From a virus, in the IMG/VR virus record IMGVR_UViG_3300009182_000204, positions 1-32,484 of that record: a stretch of 32,484 nucleotides of DNA. One strand, 5' to 3'. Below are positions 24,509 through 32,484 of this stretch, in pieces. Each line of letters opens with the position of its first letter. Position 1 is the first letter of the stretch. Under the pieces are notes generated by a model, which ran no database searches, was not told the origin of the DNA, and saw nothing but the letters and a program-made list of their open reading frames with translations. The position numbers and the translations under genes are program-made.

Positions 24509-25402
24509 ATGATAATTTATAAATCAACAAATAAAGTTAATGGTAAGATATATATTGGACAAACAATTAATAGTTTGGAATCAAGAATTAAAAATCATAT
24601 CAAAGAAAGTAAAAAAGAAAATGTAATAAGACCATTTTTAAAAGCAATAAAAAAATATGGTATTGAAAATTTTTCATTTGAAATAATTGATCATGCAAAT
24701 AATTTAGACGAATTAAATGAAAAAGAAATAATTTGGATTAGTGAATTTAATTCAATTTTACCTAATGGTTATAACATAACTGGAGGTGGACAAGGTAAAA
24801 AATTAAAGACAACAGATGAATTTAAAAAAACAATATCAGAAGGATTAAAAAAATCAGAAAAATGGCAAAAAATATTACAAAGTGAAGAATATCAAAATAA
24901 AATAAAAAATAATTTTATTGCATTTAATAAGGGTAAAAAATTCACAAAAGAACATAAAGATAAAATTTGGGAAGGAAATAAAGAACGAATTTTAAAATAT
25001 AATAAAAGTACCTCTAAAGAATGGATTATTGTTGATGTAAATAACAATATAAAAAGAATAACAGGAAAAGAAGAGTATTTTAAAAATTTAGGGATGGATT
25101 CTGGTAATATGAGTAGAATGGCAAATAAACTAAATAAAAATAAAGTAATTAAAAGATATAACGGATATTATTGTTTCATTAATAATGGGGAATCTGATGA
25201 GATAATATTAAATAATGTTATAGAATTAGACAATATTTATAAAACAGAGTTTAATATTTATAATAAAATAACACAAGAGACTAAAATAATAAAAAAAGAT
25301 GAAATATATTCTTTCTGTGTGAGAGAAAGTCATGATTATTCATCTTTTTTAAGAATGATTAAAGGTAAATTTAAAACATATAAAAATTGGAGTCTTAAAT
25401 AA
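24509..25402 (+). CDS. GIY-YIG homing endonuclease
   Basis: 297 aa. The nuclease domain spans about 1-90: IIYKSTNKVNGKIYIGQT (the GIY-YIG strands), R26 in SLESRIKNH, KKYGIENFSFEII, and the metal-binding Glu near LNEKEIIWISEFNS, ending NGYNITGGGQGK. The C-terminal part has NUMOD-like DNA-binding segments: KGKKFTKEHKDKI (about 153-165) and a helix-turn-helix-like module with KEEYFKNLGMDSGNMSRM. It is a free-standing mobile gene inserted between two minus-strand operons, in the opposite orientation. Its target is probably a neighbouring or allelic phage sequence. Confidence 0.85.
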   Translation: MIIYKSTNKVNGKIYIGQTINSLESRIKNHIKESKKENVIRPFLKAIKKYGIENFSFEIIDHANNLDELNEKEIIWISEFNSILPNGYNITGGGQGKKLKTTDEFKKTISEGLKKSEKWQKILQSEEYQNKIKNNFIAFNKGKKFTKEHKDKIWEGNKERILKYNKSTSKEWIIVDVNNNIKRITGKEEYFKNLGMDSGNMSRMANKLNKNKVIKRYNGYYCFINNGESDEIILNNVIELDNIYKTEFNIYNKITQETKIIKKDEIYSFCVRESHDYSSFLRMIKGKFKTYKNWSLK

Positions 25403-25403
25403 A

Positions 25404-25446
25404 AAAAAATATCTTATAAAATTATAATTTTATAAGATATTTTTTA
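25404..25446. terminator. Bidirectional terminator between convergent genes
   Basis: A long AT-rich inverted repeat: AAAATATCTTATAAAATT and its complement AATTTTATAAGATATTTT, with A/T tracts on both sides. It serves the GIY-YIG gene and the minus-strand 247-aa gene whose stop is just beyond. Confidence 0.8.
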
Positions 25447-25447
25447 A

Positions 25448-26191
25448 CTACCAGGCTCTGCAACTCCAGTAGCGCGGGCGATCTCTTGGACCTGGATTAT
25501 CACATTTCATTCTTGCTCTAAATGATTTTCTTCTTTCTGGATTATTTTTCTTAATAACCATTCTTTTACCATGAGCTGATTTACCACCAAAACCAAAGTT
25601 TACTTTAACGACTTTACCTTTATCATTTTTAACAAAAACTCTAAATTTTTTGATGTCTCCCTGCATGATTTTACCCAACTGAACTTTTCTACCTTGGTAT
25701 TCGGCTTCATTCAATAATTCATCAGGAATAAAATTAGTGTTTTGAACTGACCCAAATTCATCTTCAAAGATGATATCATTATTTTCATCAAATTCATTTA
25801 AAGAATGTATTTCTTTTAAAATTAAATTTGTAATGTCACTTATAATTTCTTCATTATAATGAGTTAATTTAGGGGTATTACCAGTACCACTTTTTGGGTG
25901 TGTTTTTTCTGCGTTTCTTTTTTGATTTGTCATTCCTTTCTTTTCTTTTTTTGTATATGAACTAGCGGTTTTTGGGGTTTCTTTTGAAACTTTTTTGGAT
26001 GGTCTACATTTTGGGTAACTTCCATCTGCTGCTTTCTTTCTTCCACATGGTGGATGTTTTCCATTAACCTTTTTGCTAACATCTACCCACTTTTCTTTAA
26101 ACCATCTATTAAGATCTTCTTTTAAAACCTCACCAGATTCTAAAGATTCTTGAATATATTTTAAATCTTCTTTATTTACTAATATTTTCAT
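25448..26191 (-). CDS. Tagged basic two-domain protein, probably head-internal
   Basis: 247 aa, beginning MKILVNKEDLKYIQES (tag; I-Q-E/S). Domain 1 (about 26-115) is basic and Cys/Pro-rich: RWFKEKWVDVSKK, HPPCGRKKA and YPKCRPSKKVSKETPKTA. I associate it with a phage domain of unknown function (possibly DUF5872, from memory). Domain 2 (about 165-247) has GRKVQLGKIMQGD, KVNFGFGG, RRKSFRARMKCDNPG and ends RYWSCRAW; it is also widespread in phages and uncharacterised. Both halves are lysine/arginine-rich, which suits DNA contact inside a capsid. It is last of three consecutive tagged genes, and a terminator follows. Confidence 0.65.
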   Translation of the reverse strand: MKILVNKEDLKYIQESLESGEVLKEDLNRWFKEKWVDVSKKVNGKHPPCGRKKAADGSYPKCRPSKKVSKETPKTASSYTKKEKKGMTNQKRNAEKTHPKSGTGNTPKLTHYNEEIISDITNLILKEIHSLNEFDENNDIIFEDEFGSVQNTNFIPDELLNEAEYQGRKVQLGKIMQGDIKKFRVFVKNDKGKVVKVNFGFGGKSAHGKRMVIKKNNPERRKSFRARMKCDNPGPRDRPRYWSCRAW

Positions 26192-26199
26192 TTTATATA

Positions 26200-26415
26200 T
26201 TATTTAACTGTTCTCCATCCACCACCTTTGGATTTATATCTTTTAGATGCGGCACCATTACAATATGCACTTGGACAGACTTTGTATTTAGATCTTGCCC
26301 ACGCTAAACAACTAGCCCATAATTTTGAATTTGTTGGTTTATGTTTTGCTTCATCAATTTCCATTTCTTCATTAAGGATTAATTTTAATTGTTCTTCTGT
26401 TATTATTATTTTCAT
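26200..26415 (-). CDS. Small tagged basic protein, 71 aa
   Basis: About a quarter of the protein is the tag, MKIIITEEQLKLILNE. After the presumed L-N-E cut comes a short acidic linker, then a compact Cys-rich basic unit: KLWASCLAWARSKYKVCPSA, YCNGAASKRYKSKGG. Three Cys (plus Trp and Lys) suggest a small metal-bound or disulfide fold. It stands between two other tagged genes, with 8 bases to the next, so they form one operon. A T4 internal-protein-like role is inferred. Confidence 0.65.
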   Translation of the reverse strand: MKIIITEEQLKLILNEEMEIDEAKHKPTNSKLWASCLAWARSKYKVCPSAYCNGAASKRYKSKGGGWRTVK

Positions 26416-26421
26416 AATTTA

Positions 26422-26967
26422 TTAATTAATATATGCGTTTAGTTCGTATTTTTTACCCAAGTGAGTTACTTGTATTTGTAATGCTTTTCTTTGTTCTTTT
26501 CCGTTTTTGTAAAGGGTTATGGTAAATCTATTTGTTTTACCATCTCTTGGTCTAGCAGGACCCAGTCCTATTTTGGTTGATGTTTCATCTTTATCATATT
26601 CATAACCTCTTGATTCTGCGTATTCTAATGCTGAATTTATTGCGGAGGTATAAGAATCATGGTATGTTTCATAATCAGATTTTGATTCATTTAAATTTTG
26701 TTGTTCAAAATAACCTTCCATAAAATTTGCAACTTCTTCGATGTCATCTTTTGATGTTGTGATATGATCTGCTGCCCAAGCATGTTCACCAGTTATTAAT
26801 TTATCAAAACCTGGATGATGTTTAAAATTTAATATTTTTTCAATATCATTTTTCATATTTATTAAATTAGAAAGAACCATATAAGTTCCATCATTTTTTT
26901 CTTCTTCCATTTGTTCAGAAAGAATTCTTTTTAATTGTTCTTCTGTTATTTTAATTTTTGTTTTCAT
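26422..26967 (-). CDS. Tagged protein of 181 aa, probably head-internal
   Basis: I take the ATG at 26967, because it begins KTKIKITEEQLKRILSEQ (tag; I-L-S-E). The longer start at 27003 would overlap the upstream gene and add 12 residues unlike other tags. After an acidic linker and a helical part (SNLINMKNDIEKIL, about 34-47), the C-terminal 85 residues contain YTSAINSALEYAESRGYEYD, RFTITLYKNGKEQRKALQIQ and end KYELNAYIN, a strand-rich domain I recognise as common in marine phages but unassigned. It is directly downstream of the 456-aa structural gene and first of three tagged genes. Confidence 0.65.
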   Translation of the reverse strand: MKTKIKITEEQLKRILSEQMEEEKNDGTYMVLSNLINMKNDIEKILNFKHHPGFDKLITGEHAWAADHITTSKDDIEEVANFMEGYFEQQNLNESKSDYETYHDSYTSAINSALEYAESRGYEYDKDETSTKIGLGPARPRDGKTNRFTITLYKNGKEQRKALQIQVTHLGKKYELNAYIN

Positions 26968-26980
26968 AATATATAAATAC

Positions 26981-28351
26981 TTATTTTTCTGATACAATTT
27001 CAAATTTTATTTGATCTTTATAATAAATTTCTTCTGTATGTGTATGACCTTTAAATTCCATATAATATTCTCTTGGAATTAAGTAATTGGTATCTAAATA
27101 GAAGGAATTTTCATTGGTAACATCTAATTGTGTCCAATTGTAAACAATGATATCGGTATGTCCTTCTTTTACAAAAAGTCTATAATAAACTTCTTTAAAT
27201 AATTGTGTTTTTGGTGTGTCTATTGATCTAAATGAAACAACAACTTTTCTTATATCACCTTGTTTTATTTTATCGGATTGTTTTATTCCAAAATATTGTA
27301 TTGAGTATCTTTGTAGTTCTGTTTGATTACCTCCAACTGTAAAATTTGCGGTATATGGATTTGGTACAAATTTTTGTGTTACATCATTAATTAATATACC
27401 ATCTATGCTTATTGATTTCCACTTATCATAGAAGAATCTTCTACCATCACAAATTTGTCCTGAGAGACCCAAGGTGACTTTATAAATACCTTTCCTAACC
27501 TTTGTTGTGGTTAATCCTGTAAGTGTTGAAATTGGGGTCTTTGATGTATCTAATATGTCAACAGTAGGAAGGTAATCTAAATCATAGAAATTAGTTCCTT
27601 TTGTAACATATAAATATAAATTTTGTGGTGTTCTTTCTATGAATAATTCTCTATCATCATCTATTTTATCATCAAAAATTGTTTCCACAAAAGGTTCAAA
27701 AAATGTTTGTGTGTATTTAGTAAAAAAGGCAACTGATTGTTCAAGGGAATTTGTTATACTTTGATATGGGATATCGAAAGCTAAACCCAATCCATAATTG
27801 GTAGAACCTCCGGTTAAAATACTATTAATGTAGGATGTGATATCTGACTTAATATTTTCATTACCATTATCAAAATGTATTTTGGTTATTGTATTTGCAG
27901 TTAATTCATAAATACCTGATTTTGTCCAACCACTTAATGTTGTTTTATTATACCAGTTAGATGGTTTTGCGTCATATGTATGATTGTCTATCGATATATC
28001 TGAAGTGTATTCATAATCATACCCTGTTCCTTCATCCCAATATTCATCTATTCTAAAAACAATTAAATCAAAAGAACTAGTTCTTTGTTTTCCAGTACCC
28101 TTAATTTCATTTCGCATTGTTTCATCACCAAATATCGTATTGGTCATGTTAAGATAATGTTTCGTATTATTATCTAATATAAAATCACCATTATTTATTT
28201 TGGTTTTTAATTCATTTAAATCTACTTTAAAAATAAATTTTGAAAATCCATATCCGTAATATAATTCAGTTGCCGGAAATTTAGCGGTATTTACATACGA
28301 ATTTTTAATTATTGTATTGTTTTTTTCAAAATATGAACGATAATATGACAT
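26981..28351 (-). CDS. Probable virion structural (tail/baseplate-associated) protein
   Basis: 456 aa, strand-rich, with no signal or membrane segment. Segments SSFDLIVFRIDEYWDEGTGY, DYEYTSD and TKVRKGIYKVTLGL look like beta-sandwich parts. It follows the gp5-like hub gene by 24 bases, with TATTTATA and AATAAAA in that gap, so it may have its own promoter. A tail or baseplate surface role is inferred from position and strand content; I cannot name a family. Confidence 0.5.
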   Translation of the reverse strand: MSYYRSYFEKNNTIIKNSYVNTAKFPATELYYGYGFSKFIFKVDLNELKTKINNGDFILDNNTKHYLNMTNTIFGDETMRNEIKGTGKQRTSSFDLIVFRIDEYWDEGTGYDYEYTSDISIDNHTYDAKPSNWYNKTTLSGWTKSGIYELTANTITKIHFDNGNENIKSDITSYINSILTGGSTNYGLGLAFDIPYQSITNSLEQSVAFFTKYTQTFFEPFVETIFDDKIDDDRELFIERTPQNLYLYVTKGTNFYDLDYLPTVDILDTSKTPISTLTGLTTTKVRKGIYKVTLGLSGQICDGRRFFYDKWKSISIDGILINDVTQKFVPNPYTANFTVGGNQTELQRYSIQYFGIKQSDKIKQGDIRKVVVSFRSIDTPKTQLFKEVYYRLFVKEGHTDIIVYNWTQLDVTNENSFYLDTNYLIPREYYMEFKGHTHTEEIYYKDQIKFEIVSEK

Positions 28352-28361
28352 CTTTTTTTAT

Positions 28362-28369
28362 TATAAATA
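28362..28369 (-). promoter_or_regulatory. Possible promoter element TATTTATA (minus strand)
   Basis: Read leftward, the gap contains GATATTTATAATAAAA, identical to the string before the scaffold gene, 10 bases from the ATG at 28351. Confidence 0.35.
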
Positions 28370-28375
28370 TCTCAA

Positions 28376-29899
28376 TTAGTTGATTCTAATTGATTTATTT
28401 AAAAGATCATTTTCAATACTATTTAATAATTCGTTTAACTTTGTGTAATTGGGGTCGCCCTGTACTAACGGTCCGACCAAATTATGTTGATGACTTAATA
28501 ATAAGTCAATTATATGGTATAAGATTTTTAATAAATTTTCACCTCTTACAAAAGAATAAGTTTTAGGTTGAATTTTTGTTATGTAGTCTTCTTGTGTAAA
28601 ATCATATTTATTTAAATCATTAAAATCAATTACCTTATCCGTTTCATTTGTATCGGTGGATAAGAAATAAATTTTATCAGACACTATTGATCCAAATGTT
28701 TGTTCTGGTGAATTATCATTTATTTTACCATATTCAAACATGGTTTCTTTTATTTTGGGTTTTGGTATTGCTCTTTCTTGTGACCATACCATACCAGAAC
28801 CGGGTCCAACTTTACAAACTTCAATATTTGATATGAATATGGTTCTATTTTTGTTTTCAACATCTGTTGTTAATCTTTTAATAAATTCAGAAGATGGTCT
28901 AAAATAGAAAGGATGTATATCCTCGTTAGGATAAATAGAGTACGATGGGTTATTTAGTTTTAAATCATTTATTGTATATTTTAAACCTAAGTCATGTAAA
29001 CTATTGATAGTGTGTCTAGTTTCAATATAAGCGTTATTTAAAGAATTGACAGGTATTGAAAAAGTTGTTGAACCAGTTGTATGAATAAATTTGGTGAATC
29101 CTGTATTAATTGCGGTAAATTGATTAAAAACAGATGAGTTATATGAATCCCCATTTACTTTGCCTCCATCAACTTTATAAATATAAAAATTAACATTTGA
29201 TGGGCTTGTTAAATTATCCAAATCATATTCAATAATATATTTTATTGTTGCAGAATCATATGTTACTTCAGTTTTAATATCTGCGATTAAATCCATTTTT
29301 TTTGGGAACTTTTTTAATGTGATCTTCGCCAACTTGTTACTCATTAAAGGTTGTTGTAACATAGTTTTTCTATCTTTTACACTAGCAGCATCTTTTGATA
29401 ATAACTTACCCCCTCTTAATATAATACCACCATCTGTAAAAATTAAATCAGAACCAGATTTACCGTATATTGCATAATCTTTTTCATCTGCAAATGAGTT
29501 TTTTGATCTATCATTTGTATATGTATTATTTTTTGAATTTATAATATCTGCAGAATGTTTTACGTGAATACCATATGTGGTATTTTCAACTTGTTGTGAA
29601 TATGTTTGAGTATTATAATCGTATCTAGTTGTAAAAGGTCCGGCAATATATTCTTGGTTAACAGTTTCTTTATCTGGATTATAATTGATAATTTTAACCG
29701 CTTGTTTTTCTAATGGAATGAAATTAATATTTGTTGGTAGAAATGGGCAACATACAAATGGATCTTTATCTCCCCATTCTTCATATTCAACCGATTTTTC
29801 TTTTTCACCAATGTAGTCATTATAACGAACCGCACGTATTCTTCCAATACCTTTTGGGTCTTTATTATTTATACATATTCCAATATCTATTATTTTCAT
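28376..29899 (-). CDS. Baseplate hub protein with gp5-like OB domain
   Basis: 507 aa. The N-terminal 80 residues are OB-fold-like: IGICINNKDPKGIGRIRAVR, WGDKDPFVCCPFLPTN and KQAVKIINYNPD, matching the N-terminal domain of T4 gp5/VgrG-type spike hubs (DP-x-G-x-GR-(I/V)-(K/R)-V...). Further on, DYAIYGKSGSDLIFTDGGI (about 147-165) resembles the start of a spike-type strand repeat. No lysozyme catalytic motif is visible, so cell-wall cutting would need another protein. The region 200-350 is strand-rich. TAATG coupling links it to the upstream 66-aa gene. I am fairly confident of a hub or spike role, less so of the T4 gene number. Confidence 0.65.
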   Translation of the reverse strand: MKIIDIGICINNKDPKGIGRIRAVRYNDYIGEKEKSVEYEEWGDKDPFVCCPFLPTNINFIPLEKQAVKIINYNPDKETVNQEYIAGPFTTRYDYNTQTYSQQVENTTYGIHVKHSADIINSKNNTYTNDRSKNSFADEKDYAIYGKSGSDLIFTDGGIILRGGKLLSKDAASVKDRKTMLQQPLMSNKLAKITLKKFPKKMDLIADIKTEVTYDSATIKYIIEYDLDNLTSPSNVNFYIYKVDGGKVNGDSYNSSVFNQFTAINTGFTKFIHTTGSTTFSIPVNSLNNAYIETRHTINSLHDLGLKYTINDLKLNNPSYSIYPNEDIHPFYFRPSSEFIKRLTTDVENKNRTIFISNIEVCKVGPGSGMVWSQERAIPKPKIKETMFEYGKINDNSPEQTFGSIVSDKIYFLSTDTNETDKVIDFNDLNKYDFTQEDYITKIQPKTYSFVRGENLLKILYHIIDLLLSHQHNLVGPLVQGDPNYTKLNELLNSIENDLLNKSIRIN

Positions 29900-30099
29900 T
29901 ATTTTATAATTCTTTTCCCTATTTCATCATTAACTTTATCATATAACTCTTCAACACCATCAAGATGTCTTGTTAAGTCAATAATCAATTCTTTTGTTTT
30001 ATTGAACTCTTCATATAGTTCTTTTTGTGCAATAAATAAATCATTATTTGATTTATCTTCTATATTTTCAACTATTTCAATTAATTTTTTCTTATCCAT
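29899..30099 (-). CDS. Small coiled-coil protein, 66 aa
   Basis: Nearly all helix, Lys/Glu-rich, with heptad-like hydrophobic spacing (IVENIEDKSN..., LIIDLTRHLDGVEELYDKV). One base separates it from the upstream 631-aa gene, and it overlaps the downstream hub gene (TAATG). It could be a small tail chaperone or assembly factor; that is inference from position. Confidence 0.55.
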   Translation of the reverse strand: MDKKKLIEIVENIEDKSNNDLFIAQKELYEEFNKTKELIIDLTRHLDGVEELYDKVNDEIGKRIIK

Positions 30100-30100
30100 A

Positions 30101-31996
30101 TTATAAAGATTTTCCTGCCAATGTCATCATACCCGGTAATATTGTTCCAGGTCCTAATGGTGTTGCAACAATAATTGGTAATGAATTTGTTGAACTAACA
30201 AAACCGTTTGCATCTTTTTCTTCTGCATGTCCATCCATAATTGATTTAATCATTGTCTGAAGATTATTACTTTCACCAAATATTGGACCCATATTAATAC
30301 CAGCAGAAGACATTTTTTCGGATATATTCATACTAGCTCTTTCGGGACTATAACCGGATTGTTTGTCAGCGAACATTAATAACAAGTTAGGTATTTTTAT
30401 TGGTCCATTTGCGGTCAATGCTCCATTTATACCTGCAATTACAGCATTAAATAAATCGTAACAATTATCTAACCCATCTTGAAGTACTTTAGTAAGAAAC
30501 GCAATTAATGCTGTTATTATTATGTAATACTTTTTTAATTTACCTTTAAGTATTTTTTTTGCCGTCTTTTGTAAAAATTTTAAAAGTTCTACTTTAATTA
30601 ACTTCCAAAATTCCCTCATAAATAACCAAAAAATGTCTTTAATAATTCCATAAAATAATTTCCATAATTTTTTCATTAGTATTTTTAAATCAATTGATGC
30701 TAAATTATTTTTTATTATTTTATATACTAAAACAATTGGGAAAAATATTTTGGGTGATAAAATTGCAGTTATCATTGCTTTAGGTACATTTAAAATATAA
30801 AGATTTTGTAAATTAATGTTGAAATTGATTGTTGGTAAAGATGATTCTGATTGTGAAGATGCATCATTAGCCACTTTACTAAAAGTACTATCAATAACAG
30901 AACCAATTGGTTTTTTATCAATGAAATATACGAAATCCTCAATCATCTTACCATTTACAGGAACTTCAAAATTATTACAATCTTTGAATTTTAAAACTCT
31001 TCTTTTTTTTGTATCTTCATCATCTATATCAATACCCTCAACATCATCAAAATTAAAATATGATTGGATGTCTTCATCATTTTCATTAAACAATTTTGTT
31101 GGGTTATGATTTGTAAAATGTTTTGGATTTAATGGTGGTCCACAGACAGATAATAATTTCTTAATAATTCTTTGAACTTCATTCATCGCATCTAAAAAAA
31201 AGGATGGTTCAGTTCCGTCTCCTTGTATTGTCATTAACATTGCAGTTTTAACAATATCTCGTAATTCTGGTAATTCAATAGTTGAAAAATAATCTGAAAA
31301 AAATTCGCCAACTTTTGGTTGTGTATTTTCTTGTGTTAAACCTGAAATCACAAAATGTTGATTAGGTGCACTCCAAGTTGATGTAAATAATGTTTTATTA
31401 TTATTTGTATTAAACTGATATGGTGAACCATTAAAAGAGTTATAAAAATTTCTATTTACTTTCTGTTTGCCTTTATCAGGTGATGATGCTTCATACATTA
31501 TTTTACCAGACGCAGATGAAGGTTCTACTGTAAACATTTTTAATAGATCAAACTCATTTGGGGTTAACGTTAGTTGATCTATATTAATTGATGTTAGTGT
31601 ACCACAAATCCCATCTCCAGCAAAAAAAACTTTATTTACATTATCTGAAACAATTTGTCTAGTTGAACTTAAAGTTTTTTTTGCTGCAGTATGTGCACTA
31701 TCTTTTAAAACCCCTAACGCTGATTTATCTTTTCCTGCATTTTTATTTTGACCTAAAAACCCGTTAGAAATATCAAGTAAATCACCAAAAATATCTTTAT
31801 TGGAATTTGATGTTTTTCTTTTTTGTTTATCTAAATAAGCAGATAATTTTTTACCTAAAATAGCATCAGTTGATGGTAAATCTTTGAGGTATTTTTCATC
31901 AATACTATCTGTAAATGCTTTTGGGTCATCATTTATTTTTTTGATGGCCTCAAGTTTTGATTGTATTTTGTTTTTAGTACTTTTAACGTCGCTCAT
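30101..31996 (-). CDS. Large tail/baseplate protein with hydrophobic helices
   Basis: 631 aa. The N-terminal 120 residues are charged helices, followed by a strand-rich middle (about 120-390). Then come a hydrophobic helix at 406-428 (AMITAILSPKIFFPIVLVYK), amphipathic Trp/Phe/Lys-rich helices (444-480), and another hydrophobic helix at 489-504 (YYIIITALIAFLTKVL). The C terminus is Gly/Pro-rich (PLGPGTILPGMM). Hydrophobic helices in a tail protein suggest membrane insertion during DNA delivery or a tape-measure-like role. No family is recognised. It is coupled by TAATG to the 126-aa gene upstream and is in one operon with the gp5-like gene. Confidence 0.55.
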   Translation of the reverse strand: MSDVKSTKNKIQSKLEAIKKINDDPKAFTDSIDEKYLKDLPSTDAILGKKLSAYLDKQKRKTSNSNKDIFGDLLDISNGFLGQNKNAGKDKSALGVLKDSAHTAAKKTLSSTRQIVSDNVNKVFFAGDGICGTLTSINIDQLTLTPNEFDLLKMFTVEPSSASGKIMYEASSPDKGKQKVNRNFYNSFNGSPYQFNTNNNKTLFTSTWSAPNQHFVISGLTQENTQPKVGEFFSDYFSTIELPELRDIVKTAMLMTIQGDGTEPSFFLDAMNEVQRIIKKLLSVCGPPLNPKHFTNHNPTKLFNENDEDIQSYFNFDDVEGIDIDDEDTKKRRVLKFKDCNNFEVPVNGKMIEDFVYFIDKKPIGSVIDSTFSKVANDASSQSESSLPTINFNINLQNLYILNVPKAMITAILSPKIFFPIVLVYKIIKNNLASIDLKILMKKLWKLFYGIIKDIFWLFMREFWKLIKVELLKFLQKTAKKILKGKLKKYYIIITALIAFLTKVLQDGLDNCYDLFNAVIAGINGALTANGPIKIPNLLLMFADKQSGYSPERASMNISEKMSSAGINMGPIFGESNNLQTMIKSIMDGHAEEKDANGFVSSTNSLPIIVATPLGPGTILPGMMTLAGKSL

Positions 31997-32376
31997 TATA
32001 GTGAATATGAAGTTTTTGATATATTTTTATCATCATCATTAACTAATTTATCTAATATTGCTCTATCTTCATCAGATAATGTAAGTTTACCAATTGGCCC
32101 ACCTCCATTACCTTGACCTTGTGTTTGTTTTAATAAAACACTCTGTAATTTAACTAATGATATTTTCTTTTCTGCACATTCATTAAGAATTTTTTGTTGT
32201 TCTTTAATTACAGGTCCAATCATACTCATATCCTCAGCATCTTTCATAAACGCAAGCATTTTTTTCATAATTAATGATGCGGTATTTTTTTGTTCGATAA
32301 TGTCATTATAAATTTCTTGCATTAAAGATAATGCAGAATCGACATCTAATGATATAATATTTCTTTTATTTGCCAT
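31996..32376 (-). CDS. Hypothetical tail-operon protein, 126 aa
   Basis: A helical protein starting MANKRNIISLDVDSALSLMQ, with a Gln/Gly linker (QTQGQGNGGG) near residue 84 and an acidic C-terminal end. Its stop overlaps the next start (TAATG). The gene order suggests a small tail or baseplate assembly component; nothing in the sequence shows more. Confidence 0.5.
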   Translation of the reverse strand: MANKRNIISLDVDSALSLMQEIYNDIIEQKNTASLIMKKMLAFMKDAEDMSMIGPVIKEQQKILNECAEKKISLVKLQSVLLKQTQGQGNGGGPIGKLTLSDEDRAILDKLVNDDDKNISKTSYSL

Positions 32377-32396
32377 ATCAATAAATAGATGTTTTT

Positions 32397-32484
32397 TTAT
32401 TTTATAACATCTTCTAATATACCATTATACATTTTTTTATAACGTTTTAATGCTAATCTTATTTCTTTTGTGGATAAAGACGTC
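32397..32484 (-). CDS. C-terminal end of an unidentified protein (5' truncated by window)
   Basis: The last 28 residues (TSLSTKEIRLALKRYKKMYN and a short helix end) precede a TAA at 32399-32397, 20 bases before the next gene. It is probably the upstream member of the same tail operon. Too short to identify. Confidence 0.45.
   Translation of the reverse strand, partial: TSLSTKEIRLALKRYKKMYNGILEDVIK

Noticed and set aside
26968-27003. Upstream start at 27003 for the 181-aa tagged protein
   Set aside because: It overlaps the previous gene and hides the tag, which begins exactly at the internal ATG.
1-32484. tRNA genes, CRISPR arrays, insertion sequences or attachment sites
   Set aside because: No cloverleaf-like region, regular spacer array, transposase or integrase was seen; gaps between genes are short.

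Overview
The window is a piece of a large, very AT-rich tailed phage with T4-like (myovirus-type) head and baseplate genes. The host is probably a member of the Bacteroidota. That is inferred from start sites that lack Shine-Dalgarno sequences and sit in A-rich leaders or TAATG couplings, and from two TTG-N19/20-TATATTTG promoters of the Bacteroidota type. No tRNA, CRISPR array or bacterial gene was seen.

Layout. 1-5750 (+): a partial gene, a KTSC-domain gene, a nucleotidyltransferase, and four acidic or repeat-rich proteins of unknown, probably structural, role. 5816-8179 (+): large terminase, split into two genes by a split intein with a homing-endonuclease remnant between the halves. 8233-12831 (+): portal protein (gp20) interrupted by three inteins in one reading frame. 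12824-15667: a probable core protein, a small antisense membrane protein, a short unknown gene and an antisense 457-aa protein. 15763-19597 (+): prohead protease gp21, scaffold gp22 and major capsid protein gp23. 19713-22203 (+): an EDxHD/Vsr-like homing endonuclease with two zinc-finger-like motifs, a SAP-domain protein and dCMP deaminase. 24415-22190 (-): flavodoxin-fold oxidoreductase, kinase-like protein, and an ADP-ribosyltransferase-like gene with a frame break. 24509-25402 (+): GIY-YIG homing endonuclease. 32484-25448 (-): baseplate/tail genes including a gp5-like hub, followed by three consecutive small proteins.

The most interesting pattern is a shared short N-terminal segment of the form MKI(I/L)(I/L)xExQLKxIL-x-E. 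It occurs on at least six otherwise unrelated minus-strand proteins, and looser forms occur on several more. It ends in (I/L)-x-E, the recognition pattern of T4-type prohead protease gp21, and the major capsid protein here carries a matching LINE/A site. I read it as a capsid-targeting propeptide, analogous to those of T4 internal proteins and Alt. Enzymes (ADP-ribosyltransferase, kinase-like, oxidoreductase) would then be packaged in the head, trimmed by gp21 and injected with the DNA. This is inference from sequence only.

The second theme is mobile elements in the packaging machinery. Terminase and portal together carry four inteins: one split, two with HNH endonucleases, one mini. Two free-standing homing endonucleases lie nearby.
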